DNA of 6,291 bases from an uncultured Collinsella sp. (GTDB lineage Bacteria > Actinomycetota > Coriobacteriia > Coriobacteriales > Coriobacteriaceae): contig CAUGNZ010000058.1 of NCBI GenBank assembly GCA_959601045.1, positions 1-6,291 on the forward strand, given 5' to 3'. The first letter of the stretch is position 1; the number at the start of each line of letters is the position of its first letter. Positions 1 to 6,060 of this stretch are shown here, one piece after another. A program made the translations under genes and the position numbers. The notes under the pieces were generated by a model that had not been told where the DNA came from, did not search any database, and worked only from the letters and a program-made list of their open reading frames with translations.

Positions 1-1260
1 CGCGAGCTCGCCTTGGCCATTGAGCGGCGGTGCCACCGTCTGTCGCTGCCGACCCTGCGTCCCGCCGTCAACGCGACAGGCGTTGTGATTCACACCAATC
101 TGGGCCGTGCTCCGCTCGCTCCCGCAGCGGTGCAGGCGGTGACCGACGTCGCCCGCAGCTACAGCACGCTCGAGTACGACGTCGCGACCTGTGCTCGCGG
201 GGGCCGCAAGGAGCATGCCGCGCGCCTGCTGCGCACACTCACGGGGGCGCAGGACGCCTTGGTTGTCAACAATAACGCCGCGGCGGTGCTGTTGGTGCTT
301 GCCGCGCATGCATGCGGCAAAGAGGTAATCGTGAGCCGCGGCGAGCTTGTCGAGGTGGGAGGCAGTTTCCGTATCCCCGACATCATGGCGGCTTCGGGTG
401 CCAAGCTTGTCGAGGTGGGCTCCACCAACCGCACGCATCTGGACGATTATCAAAGCGCCATTACGCCCAACACGGCGATGATCCTGAAAGTTCATCCTTC
501 CAACTACCGTATCGAGGGCTTCCACGAGGAGGTTTCCGCGGCGGAGCTTTCTGCACTGGCGCACGAGCACGGGCTTTTGCTTTACGAGGACCAAGGCTCG
601 GGCGCTTTGCTGGCAGACGGGGTGCTTGCCGATGCGGGGGAGAAGCCCACGTCCGCTTCGCTTTGCGCTGGCGTCGACGTTGTCTCGTGTTCGGGCGACA
701 AGTTGCTTGGTGCTTCGCAGGCGGGCATTATCCTCGGCAGTACCCAGGTTATCGCTGCCTGCGCCTCTCATCCGCTTATGCGCGCGCTTCGCCCCGGCAA
801 GCTCACGCTCGCGGCGCTCGAGGCTACCCTGCGTCTGTATGTGACCGGTCCCGATACAGCGCATCGGGAGATCCCGGTGCTCAACATGCTTTCCGGCGCG
901 CCGGCTCCGCTCGAGCGTCAGGCCAAGCGCCTGCATGACCGCATGCTGCGCAAGCTTCGTGACTCTCAGTGCGAGGAGGCGGTGGAGCTGCAGGTTGTCG
1001 AAGGCGCTTCTGCCCCGGGCGGTGGCTCGCTGCCGACCGTCGAGCTCCCAACCTTTTGCGTTGCCGTCTGCCCCGTCGATGGGCGCCTGTCCGTCGATGG
1101 CCTGAAGCGCGCTATGGTTCAGGAGCCCGATACGCCGGTTGTGACGCGCGTACAGCACGACCAGGTGCTGTTTGACGTTCGCACGCTTGTGCACGATACC
1201 GACCTTGATTTGTGTGCGTCTGCGTTGGCCGACGCCGTGCGGGCGGGTTTGCGCCGATGA
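1..1260 (+). CDS. selA: SelA, L-seryl-tRNA(Sec) selenium transferase (5'-truncated by window edge)
   Basis: A PLP enzyme that converts seryl-tRNA(Sec) to selenocysteyl-tRNA(Sec) with selenophosphate, in the cytoplasm. The frame is open from base 1, so the true start lies upstream. The 419 residues present, against about 460-470 for the family, suggest that only about 50 N-terminal residues are missing. Visible family blocks in order are NATGVVIHTNLGRAPL (about nt 70-117), VVNNNAAAVLLVLAA, SRGELVEVGGSFRIPDIM, KLVEVGSTNRTHL, KVHPSNYRIEGF, EDQGSG and SGDKLLGASQAGII. The lysine of SGDKLLG (AAG at 700-702) is the expected Schiff-base residue for PLP. Many homologues read DLGSG where this one has DQGSG; the aspartate is kept. 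The stop codon overlaps the selB start, which points to translational coupling in one selAB transcript. The identification is secure; only the 5' end is unknown. Confidence 0.97.
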   Translation, partial: RELALAIERRCHRLSLPTLRPAVNATGVVIHTNLGRAPLAPAAVQAVTDVARSYSTLEYDVATCARGGRKEHAARLLRTLTGAQDALVVNNNAAAVLLVLAAHACGKEVIVSRGELVEVGGSFRIPDIMAASGAKLVEVGSTNRTHLDDYQSAITPNTAMILKVHPSNYRIEGFHEEVSAAELSALAHEHGLLLYEDQGSGALLADGVLADAGEKPTSASLCAGVDVVSCSGDKLLGASQAGIILGSTQVIAACASHPLMRALRPGKLTLAALEATLRLYVTGPDTAHREIPVLNMLSGAPAPLERQAKRLHDRMLRKLRDSQCEEAVELQVVEGASAPGGGSLPTVELPTFCVAVCPVDGRLSVDGLKRAMVQEPDTPVVTRVQHDQVLFDVRTLVHDTDLDLCASALADAVRAGLRR

Positions 1261-3227
1261 CTGCGCGCGAGCTTGTCGAATGTCCCGTTGTCGTTGGAAC
1301 GGCGGGGCACGTCGACCACGGAAAGTCAGCCCTTATCGAGGCGCTGACCGGAAAAAATCCCGACCGTCTGGAGGTCGAGCGGCGCCGCGGTATGACCACG
1401 GAGCTCGGTTTTGGCGAGCTGGTGCTGCCGAGCGGCAAGCTTGTCGGCCTGGTCGATGTACCCGGTCATGCGCACTACCTACGCGCCATGGTGCAGGGTG
1501 CTACCGGCGTGGATGTTGCGTTGCTGGTGGTTTCTGCCGTTGAGGGCGTGATGCCGCAGACCCGCGAGCATGTTCGCGTACTGGAGCTGTTGGGTGTGAC
1601 GCACATGGTCGTTGCGCTTACGATGCGCGATCTGGCCGATGACGAGACGGCGGAGCTCGCCGAGCTCGACTTGATGGATTTCCTCGGCGATACCGTCTTT
1701 GCCAATGCGCCCGTGGTGCCCGTTTCCTCTCGCACGGGTGCGGGTATCGAGGACGTTCGCCTTGCCCTCGATACCGCTATCGACTCTTTCCTGGCCGATG
1801 CCGCATCCCGCCCGGTGCGCCCCTGTCTGGCCCCGCGCCTGCCCATCGACCGCTGCTTCACCATCAAGGGATCCGGGACGGTCGTCACGGGCACGCTTCA
1901 CGATGCCCCCGTGGCGGTGGGCGATGAGCTCGTTTCGAGTCCCGCGGGCGTGCGCTGCCGCGTTCGCGCGATTCAGGTGCATGGCGATACTCCTCGGGCG
2001 TTGCCCGGACAGCGCGTGGCGCTCAACATCGTGGGCGACGGCGCGGGCGACCTTCCGCGCGGCGAGGTCCTCTGCGGGTCTGGTGCCGAGGGCTCGACGC
2101 TCAGGCTTATCGCGCGCTTCACCTATCTGGGGCGCGAGGGCGCCAAGCCCGTGCCCTTCGAGTCCGGCACGCGCGTCCACGTGATGGTGGGCACGGCAGA
2201 GGTCCTCGGCCGTATCATGCTCATGGAGGGCGCGGGGCCGATTGCCCCGGGCGAGACGCGTACCGTGCAAATCCGCCTGAAGGAGCGCCTTCCCGTGCGC
2301 TCGGGCGACGGTCTCATCGTGCTTGCGTTCTCCCCGGTGGTACTTATCGGCGGCGGTTGCGTTCTTCTTTCGCGGTGCCGCCGCTCGCGCGACCTCTCCG
2401 CGGAAGAGGTCTCGCTGCTCAGGGCTCTGGATGCCGGCGACCGCGCCGCCGCCATTGCCGCATGGCTGGGGCTGCAGCGCCTGCCCGTGCCGGCGGCCAT
2501 TGCCGCCCGTGCGCTCGACCTTTCCGGTGTCGAAGTCGCGAGGCTCCTGCACGCCGCGGTGGCGTCGGGCGATGCGGTCGCCCTCCATCCGGAGCGCTCG
2601 ACCGAGGAGCTCTATGCCGCCCCCGCTGTGCTCGATGCCGCCCTTGCCGCCCTCGCCGACACGCTTGTCGCCATGCATAAGGCCGCGCCCAAGCAAACGG
2701 GCTTCACCCCGGGCGAGGTTGCGCATGTCGCCTGGCCGAAAGCGGGCGAAGACGTCGCGTCTGCGCTCATCCTCGAGGGCTGTGCGCGCGGCATCTGCGC
2801 CCAGGAGGGGTCTGAGGTCTACGACCCACATTCCGCCGCTGCGGCGATACGTGTGGTGCGCGAGGCAGGCCGGCGCATCGCGGCCCTGCTGGACGAGGCG
2901 GGCCTCGATGCACCGACGCTTCCCGAGGTGGGGCAGCAGTTGCAACTCGATCGCGACACCATGACGCGTGCCCTGCGCGAGCTTTCGCTCAACCGCTCGA
3001 TCGTTAAGGTCGAGCGCGACGTTGCCTTGTCCGCCGCCGCCGAGGCTCAGGCGCGCGAGGTCGTTGCGGCGGCTATCGAGGCTGCCGGCGGCGCTGTCAC
3101 CACGAGTGTGCTGCGCGAGGCCCTGGGCGTGTCGCGCAAGCGAGCCATTAGCATCTTGGAACACCTGGATGCGGTGCGTTTTACGACGCTCGACAAAGGA
3201 GCCGGCGGCCTAAGATCGCTTCGTTAG
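1257..3227 (+). CDS. selB: SelB, selenocysteine-specific translation elongation factor
   Basis: A GTPase that carries Sec-tRNA(Sec) to the ribosome at UGA codons marked by a SECIS hairpin. The ATG at 1257 overlaps the selA stop (ATGA) and gives 656 residues, with GTAGHVDHGKS near the N-terminus as in the family. A GTG-type start further upstream would only add residues read from within selA. G1 is at residues 16-24 with K23; G2 is in RRGMTTELGF (43-52); G3 is DVPGHAHY (67-74); the G4 position reads TMRD (122-125) instead of the usual TKAD; G5 is VSSRTG (156-161). Beta-barrel domains follow, including IDRCFTIKGSGTVVTGT (about 197-213) and GQRVALNIVGD. From about residue 385 the chain is winged-helix modules, ending in LGVSRKRAISILEHLDAVRFTT, the module that binds the SECIS RNA. 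It is slightly longer than E. coli SelB (614 residues). No strong Shine-Dalgarno is seen before 1257, so coupling to selA is likely. The G3 and G4 changes are real in the DNA. Confidence 0.96.
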   Translation: MTARELVECPVVVGTAGHVDHGKSALIEALTGKNPDRLEVERRRGMTTELGFGELVLPSGKLVGLVDVPGHAHYLRAMVQGATGVDVALLVVSAVEGVMPQTREHVRVLELLGVTHMVVALTMRDLADDETAELAELDLMDFLGDTVFANAPVVPVSSRTGAGIEDVRLALDTAIDSFLADAASRPVRPCLAPRLPIDRCFTIKGSGTVVTGTLHDAPVAVGDELVSSPAGVRCRVRAIQVHGDTPRALPGQRVALNIVGDGAGDLPRGEVLCGSGAEGSTLRLIARFTYLGREGAKPVPFESGTRVHVMVGTAEVLGRIMLMEGAGPIAPGETRTVQIRLKERLPVRSGDGLIVLAFSPVVLIGGGCVLLSRCRRSRDLSAEEVSLLRALDAGDRAAAIAAWLGLQRLPVPAAIAARALDLSGVEVARLLHAAVASGDAVALHPERSTEELYAAPAVLDAALAALADTLVAMHKAAPKQTGFTPGEVAHVAWPKAGEDVASALILEGCARGICAQEGSEVYDPHSAAAAIRVVREAGRRIAALLDEAGLDAPTLPEVGQQLQLDRDTMTRALRELSLNRSIVKVERDVALSAAAEAQAREVVAAAIEAAGGAVTTSVLREALGVSRKRAISILEHLDAVRFTTLDKGAGGLRSLR

Positions 3228-3267
3228 GGGCTGCCGTATCGCTGTTCGCCACGACGCCCTGCTAGTT

Positions 3268-3276
3268 TGGTAAAAT
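3268..3276 (+). promoter_or_regulatory. Candidate extended -10 promoter for selC
   Basis: TGG-TAAAAT fits an extended -10 element (TGn followed by a TATAAT-like hexamer), 12 bases before the mature tRNA 5' end. Transcription would start near 3282-3284, which suits a short 5' leader to be removed by RNase P. No good -35 hexamer is visible at the usual spacing, as is common for extended -10 promoters. This is inferred from sequence alone; selC could also be read through from selAB, since no terminator is seen between 3228 and 3267. Confidence 0.45.
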
Positions 3277-3288
3277 ACCGCCACGTTT

Positions 3289-3385
3289 GGGAGCGGATGG
3301 GCTCCGGTGGGCCCCGCGGTCCTCAAAACCGTTGTGAGGCGTGCAAAACGTCTTGGATGTGTTCGATTCACATACGTTCCCGCCA
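3289..3385 (+). tRNA. selC: tRNA-Sec (anticodon UCA), CCA encoded
   Basis: This 97-base gene folds as a bacterial tRNA-Sec. The acceptor stem is 3289-3296 with 3374-3381: seven pairs including G3293.U3377, then an eighth G3296.A3374 apposition. A two-base linker leads to a 6-bp D stem (3299-3304 with 3309-3314) closing a 4-base loop CGGT, a tRNA-Sec hallmark. The anticodon stem is 3316-3320 with 3328-3332, and the loop CCTCAAA has anticodon TCA at 3323-3325. The long variable arm is a 7-bp stem (3336-3342 with 3348-3354) with loop GCAAA. The T stem ATGTG/CACAT encloses TTCGATT (3362-3368). The discriminator is G3382, followed by CCA. Position 33 is C, where U is nearly universal. It lies about 60 bases after selB, completing a selA-selB-selC cluster. 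Confidence 0.95.
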
Positions 3386-3398
3386 ACGCATCTCGCCA

Positions 3399-3437
3399 AA
3401 ACCACCACATTGGGGACAGGCACCTTTGTGGTGGTTT
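3399..3437. repeat. Perfect 11-bp inverted repeat with GGGGACAGGCACC core (REP-like candidate)
   Basis: The arms AAACCACCACA (3399-3409) and TGTGGTGGTTT (3427-3437) are perfectly complementary and enclose a 17-base centre containing GGGGACAGGCACC (3412-3424), whose ends can add two G-C pairs. The element starts 13 bases after the tRNA-Sec CCA end. The hairpin with a GGGGACAGG-type core resembles dispersed REP-like intergenic palindromes linked in many bacteria to IS200/RAYT-type (Y1) transposases; this resemblance is from memory, and no second copy is in the window. It could also help end the selC transcript, although the T run on either strand is short (TTT on the + strand, TTTT on the - strand). 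A TTTCGAAA palindrome directly overlaps its 3' edge (3435-3442). Confidence 0.6.
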
Positions 3438-3552
3438 CGAAACGTGTGGGAAACAGCTTCGAAACACGCGATTTGCTCGTCAGGCGGTCAAAAAGCTATC
3501 TACCTGCATCGTAATCAAAATGAAACATCCGCTCGTTGCCTTATTCGTAACT

Positions 3553-3582
3553 TTGTAGCAACAGTGCGATATTATCCATACT
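3553..3582 (+). promoter_or_regulatory. Tentative sigma-70-type promoter for gdhA
   Basis: TTGTAG (3553-3558) and CATACT (3577-3582) are spaced by 18 bases and would place the transcript start near 3588-3590, about 60 bases before the gdhA start codon. TATTAT at 3570-3575 is an alternative -10 but lacks a well-placed -35. The inverted GTTGC/GCAAC pair overlapping the -35 could be an operator. These are weak motif matches in an AT-rich stretch. Confidence 0.3.
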
Positions 3583-3594
3583 CGATAAAGCTCA

Positions 3595-3611
3595 CGGCGC
3601 ATGGGGCGCCG
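3595..3611 (+). promoter_or_regulatory. Short GC hairpin in the gdhA leader
   Basis: CGGCGC (3595-3600) pairs perfectly with GCGCCG (3606-3611) around the 5-base loop ATGGG. If the tentative promoter is right, it would lie almost at the 5' end of the gdhA mRNA, where such hairpins can slow decay. Its loop contains the in-frame upstream ATG at 3601, which makes that codon a poor start. No T run follows, so it is not a terminator. Confidence 0.35.
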
Positions 3612-3639
3612 CGAACGACACCTTTCTTTTCCATCAATT

Positions 3640-3645
3640 GGAGGA
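3640..3645 (+). promoter_or_regulatory. Ribosome-binding site that fixes the gdhA start
   Basis: GGAGGA lies immediately before ATG 3649 (GGAGG followed by four bases). The other in-frame ATG at 3601 has no comparable Shine-Dalgarno and sits in a hairpin loop, so the start at 3649 is preferred. Confidence 0.85.
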
Positions 3646-3648
3646 AGC

Positions 3649-5004
3649 ATGAGCTACACGCAGAAAGTTCTCGACGAGCTCAAGGCCCGCTATCCCGAGC
3701 AGCCTGAGTTCATCCAGGCCGCGACCGAGATCCTCGGCACCATCCAGCCGGCGCTCGACGCCCACCCCGAGTACGAGGAGGCCGCCCTACTGGAGCGCCT
3801 TGTCGAGCCCGAGCGCATCGTCATGTTCCGTGTTCCCTGGGTCGACGACCAGGGCAAGGTCCAGGTCAACCGCGGTTACCGCGTCGAGTTCAACTCTGCC
3901 ATTGGACCCTACAAGGGCGGCCTGCGCTTTAACCCGACGGTCACCCTGGGCATGCTCAAGTTCCTGGGCCTGGAGCAGATCCTCAAGAACAGCCTGACCA
4001 CCCTTCCCATGGGCGGCGGCAAGGGCGGTTCCGACTTTGACCCCAAGGGCAAGTCCAACAACGAGATCATGCACTTCTGCCAGTCCTTCATGACCGAGCT
4101 CTATCGCCACATCGGCCCCAACACCGACGTTCCCGCCGGCGACCTGGGCGTTGGCGGCCGCGAGGTTGCCTACATGTTCGGTCAGTACAAGCGCCTGACC
4201 AACGAGTGGACCGGCGTCCTCACCGGCAAGGGCCTCTCCTTTGGCGGCTCGCTCGCCCGCACCGAGGCCACTGGCTACGGCCTGGTCTACTTTGTGGACG
4301 AGTACCTCAAGAGCCGCGGCGACTCCTTCGAGGGCAAGAACGTCGTCGTTCACGGCTCCGGTAACGTTGCCATCTACGCCGTCCAGAAGGTTTCCCAGCT
4401 CGGCGGCAAGGTGCTGGCCTGCTCCGATACCCACGGCTGGGTCGAGGATCCCGACGGCATCGACTACTCCGTGCTCGAGCACGTCTACAACCAGAAGCGC
4501 TCTGGCCACGACAAGGGCGTCACGCTCGCCATGTACGTTGACGAGAAGCCCGGTGCCGTGTGGCACGAGGGCGACGGCCGCGGCGTTTGGCAGCTGCCCT
4601 GCGACATCGCGCTGCCCTGCGCTCGCGAGAACACGCTGCTGCTCGAGGACGCCCAGGCGCTCGTCGCCAACGGCTGCAAGGTGGTCGGCGAGGGCGCAAA
4701 CATGCCCACGACCATCGAGGCCACGAACTACTTCCAGGAGAACGGCGTCGCCTTTATGCCCGGCAAGGCTGCCAACGCCGGCGGCGTGCTCGTGTCCGGC
4801 CTGGAGATGAGCCAGAACGCCGAGCACCTGTCCTGGACCTTCGAGGAGGTCGACGGCAAGCTCGAGCAGCTCATGCGCGGCATGTTCCACAACGTGGACG
4901 ACACCGCCAAGGAGTATGGCCAGGAGGGCAACTTTGTCATGGGCGCCAACATCGCCGGCTTCCTGAAGGTCGCCGACGCCATGCTCGCCCAGGGCGTCTG
5001 CTAA
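3649..5004 (+). CDS. gdhA: NADP-type glutamate dehydrogenase
   Basis: Catalyses reversible reductive amination of 2-oxoglutarate with ammonium to glutamate, most likely with NADPH; cytoplasmic and hexameric in this family. It has 451 residues, matching class I enzymes (E. coli GdhA has 447). The N-terminal substrate domain contains GPYKGGLRF with K89, the signature LPMGGGKGGSDFDP (119-132) with catalytic lysine K125, and VPAGDLGVGGRE with catalytic aspartate D165. The Rossmann domain contains VVVHGSGNVAIYA (232-244), then SDTHGWV (259-265) after the second strand, and GEGANMPTT further on. NADP preference is inferred from similarity to the E. coli-type subfamily, not from a tested residue. 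Codon choice is more biased than in selAB: asparagine is AAC and lysine almost always AAG, fitting a highly expressed gene. It is flanked by its own leader and a strong terminator, so it is probably transcribed alone. Confidence 0.96.
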   Translation: MSYTQKVLDELKARYPEQPEFIQAATEILGTIQPALDAHPEYEEAALLERLVEPERIVMFRVPWVDDQGKVQVNRGYRVEFNSAIGPYKGGLRFNPTVTLGMLKFLGLEQILKNSLTTLPMGGGKGGSDFDPKGKSNNEIMHFCQSFMTELYRHIGPNTDVPAGDLGVGGREVAYMFGQYKRLTNEWTGVLTGKGLSFGGSLARTEATGYGLVYFVDEYLKSRGDSFEGKNVVVHGSGNVAIYAVQKVSQLGGKVLACSDTHGWVEDPDGIDYSVLEHVYNQKRSGHDKGVTLAMYVDEKPGAVWHEGDGRGVWQLPCDIALPCARENTLLLEDAQALVANGCKVVGEGANMPTTIEATNYFQENGVAFMPGKAANAGGVLVSGLEMSQNAEHLSWTFEEVDGKLEQLMRGMFHNVDDTAKEYGQEGNFVMGANIAGFLKVADAMLAQGVC

Positions 5005-5050
5005 TCCTTTGCTCGACATAGCTCCGCACAGCACCAGCTGATGATCTTAA

Positions 5051-5082
5051 GGCTCCCGACCATATTGGCCGGGAGCCTTTTT
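5051..5082 (+). terminator. Intrinsic terminator after gdhA
   Basis: GGCTCCCG (5051-5058) pairs perfectly with CGGGAGCC (5070-5077); an inner CCA/TGG stem around TAT extends it past one A.C mismatch. TTTTT (5078-5082) follows at once, and upstream AA can pair with the first two T. It lies 46 bases after the gdhA stop and separates gdhA from the next operon. Confidence 0.93.
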
Positions 5083-5112
5083 CTATGGTGGTGAGGGTCG
5101 TGCGCCCTCGTT

Positions 5113-5121
5113 TGGTACACT
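5113..5121 (+). promoter_or_regulatory. Candidate extended -10 promoter of the molybdenum-hydroxylase operon
   Basis: TGG-TACACT fits an extended -10 and would start transcription near 5127-5129, about 30 bases before the first gene. It shares the 8-mer GTTTGGTA (5110-5117) with the selC promoter candidate (3265-3272). No clear -35 is present. A GAGGG/CCCTC inverted repeat (5093-5097 and 5105-5109) lies just upstream and could be an operator. A promoter is expected here because a strong terminator precedes it. Confidence 0.4.
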
Positions 5122-5147
5122 TAGAGGTACTGGACAAGTAAAGAGAT

Positions 5148-5154
5148 GGGGGAG
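5148..5154 (+). promoter_or_regulatory. Ribosome-binding site favouring a GTG start at 5158
   Basis: GGGGGAG lies inside the reading frame that opens at ATG 5146 and is placed to serve GTG 5158. Only a weak AAAGAG precedes the ATG. Starting at the GTG also makes the protein begin MLKFGTYVRVGNAAEA, close to the usual N-terminus of this family. Confidence 0.6.
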
Positions 5155-5157
5155 AAC

Positions 5158-6060
5158 GTGCTCAAGTTCGGTACCTACGTCCGTGTTGGAAACGCGGCCG
5201 AAGCCTATGAGCTCTTACAGAAGAACCGCAACAACAAGATTGTGGGCGGCGGCATCTGGATGCGCCTGGGTTCGCGTCGCGTGGCGACGGCGATTGACCT
5301 TTCGGCCTGTGGACTCGATCAGATCGAGGAGACCGAGACCGAGTTTCGCATCGGTGCCATGTGCACCCTGCGCCAGCTTGAGCGCCATGCCGAGCTCAAC
5401 GCGCTCGTCAACAACGTATTTGAGTTTGCCGTCCACGACATCGTGGGCGTGCAGCTGCGCAACACCGCCACGGTGGGCGGCAGCATCTACGGCCGCTTCG
5501 GTTTCTCGGACGTGCTCTCGGCCTTTTTGGCGCTCGACTCGTACGTTGAGCTGACGGGTGCCGGCCGCGTGCCGCTCGCTGAGTTCGTGGATATGGGCTA
5601 TGTGCGCGACGTGATCGAGCACGTCGTGGTCGTCAAGCACGATTACCGTGCGAGTTACGAGGCCGTGCGCAAGGCCGCGACCGACTTCCCCTCGCTGAAC
5701 GTCACTGCCGCCTGGTGGGACAACAGCTGGCATGTCACCGTGGGTGCCCGCCCGCTGCGCGCGACCCTGCTGCGGGGCGAGGCATGCGGCCTGGTGAACG
5801 AGCAGCCTTCCGAGGACGAGCTGCGTGCCCTGGCGGCGTCCGTACGCGCGCTGGGCTACGGCACCAACCTGTGGGGCTCGGCCGACTACCGCCGCCGCAT
5901 CTCGGCCCCGCTCGCCGTCCAGGCCGTGCGCCGCGCCGCTGGCATCGAGCTTTCGGCCGCGCTTGCCCGCGAGCTCGAGACCGTTCAGGTCCCCAAGTTT
6001 GCCACGGACGAGTATTCCTGCCGCCGCGTGCCCGGCGTCGATTCTAGCGAGGTGCGCTAA
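5158..6060 (+). CDS. FAD-binding subunit of a xanthine dehydrogenase-family molybdenum hydroxylase
   Basis: The medium subunit of a three-part molybdenum hydroxylase; its FAD passes electrons between the [2Fe-2S] clusters and an acceptor such as NAD. With the GTG start it has 300 residues, near the usual 280-300. The N-terminal FAD domain has LKFGTYVRVGNAAEAYELL, then IVGGGIWMRLG (about 28-38) where relatives carry AGGTDL, then VQLRNTATVGGSI (98-110), the second FAD contact (TxGG), followed by SDVLSAFLALDSYVEL. The C-terminal domain (about 170-275) shows the family-like FPSLNVTAA and ADYRRRISAPLAVQAVRRA. ATG 5146 would add four residues. The stop overlaps the next start by one base (TAATG), so the two are coupled. 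The substrate cannot be read from this subunit: xanthine, other purines, nicotinate or CO-dehydrogenase-like roles are possible. Confidence 0.88.
   Translation: MLKFGTYVRVGNAAEAYELLQKNRNNKIVGGGIWMRLGSRRVATAIDLSACGLDQIEETETEFRIGAMCTLRQLERHAELNALVNNVFEFAVHDIVGVQLRNTATVGGSIYGRFGFSDVLSAFLALDSYVELTGAGRVPLAEFVDMGYVRDVIEHVVVVKHDYRASYEAVRKAATDFPSLNVTAAWWDNSWHVTVGARPLRATLLRGEACGLVNEQPSEDELRALAASVRALGYGTNLWGSADYRRRISAPLAVQAVRRAAGIELSAALARELETVQVPKFATDEYSCRRVPGVDSSEVR

Larger units (their letters stand above)
3386..3648 (+). other. Intergenic region between selC and gdhA, no gene seen
   Basis: These 263 bases are visibly more AT-rich than the flanking genes and contain no convincing coding frame. They hold, in order, the 11-bp inverted repeat (3399-3437), an 8-base direct repeat TTCGAAAC (3436-3443 and 3458-3465), an inverted GTTGC/GCAAC pair (3535-3539 and 3558-3562), a possible promoter, a short hairpin and the gdhA ribosome-binding site. 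No riboswitch class is recognised. The region most likely contains the end of the selC transcript and the control region and leader of gdhA. Confidence 0.6.

Noticed and set aside
344..419. 16-base direct repeat AGCTTGTCGAGGTGGG at 344-359 and 404-419 in selA
   Set aside because: Both copies encode the LVEVG steps of two conserved SelA blocks, so coding constraint explains it.
1212..1256. Upstream in-frame start for selB
   Set aside because: It would add 15 residues read from within the selA 3' end and unlike the SelB N-terminus; ATG 1257 with the ATGA overlap fits the family.
1479..3164. Long open frame on the minus strand opposite selB (561 codons)
   Set aside because: It is exactly opposite a well-conserved gene in GC-rich DNA, and its translation is low-complexity and resembles no family; an antisense shadow.
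3601..3648. Upstream ATG for gdhA
   Set aside because: It lies in a hairpin loop with no good Shine-Dalgarno, whereas GGAGGA directly precedes ATG 3649.
3386..3648. Riboswitch, CRISPR or a UGA-containing selenoprotein gene in the gap
   Set aside because: No repeat-spacer pattern, recognisable aptamer or in-frame UGA with a conserved protein context was seen.
3267..3707. Open frame of 146 codons running through selC and the gdhA leader
   Set aside because: It overlaps the tRNA gene and enters gdhA out of frame, with no family resemblance.
3787..5034. Long open frame on the minus strand opposite gdhA (415 codons)
   Set aside because: Composition is dominated by A, V, G, L and D, as expected from reading biased gdhA codons backwards; no motif or ribosome-binding site.
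5093..5109. GAGGG/CCCTC hairpin after the gdhA terminator as a second terminator
   Set aside because: Only 5 bp with no following T run; at most an operator-like palindrome.
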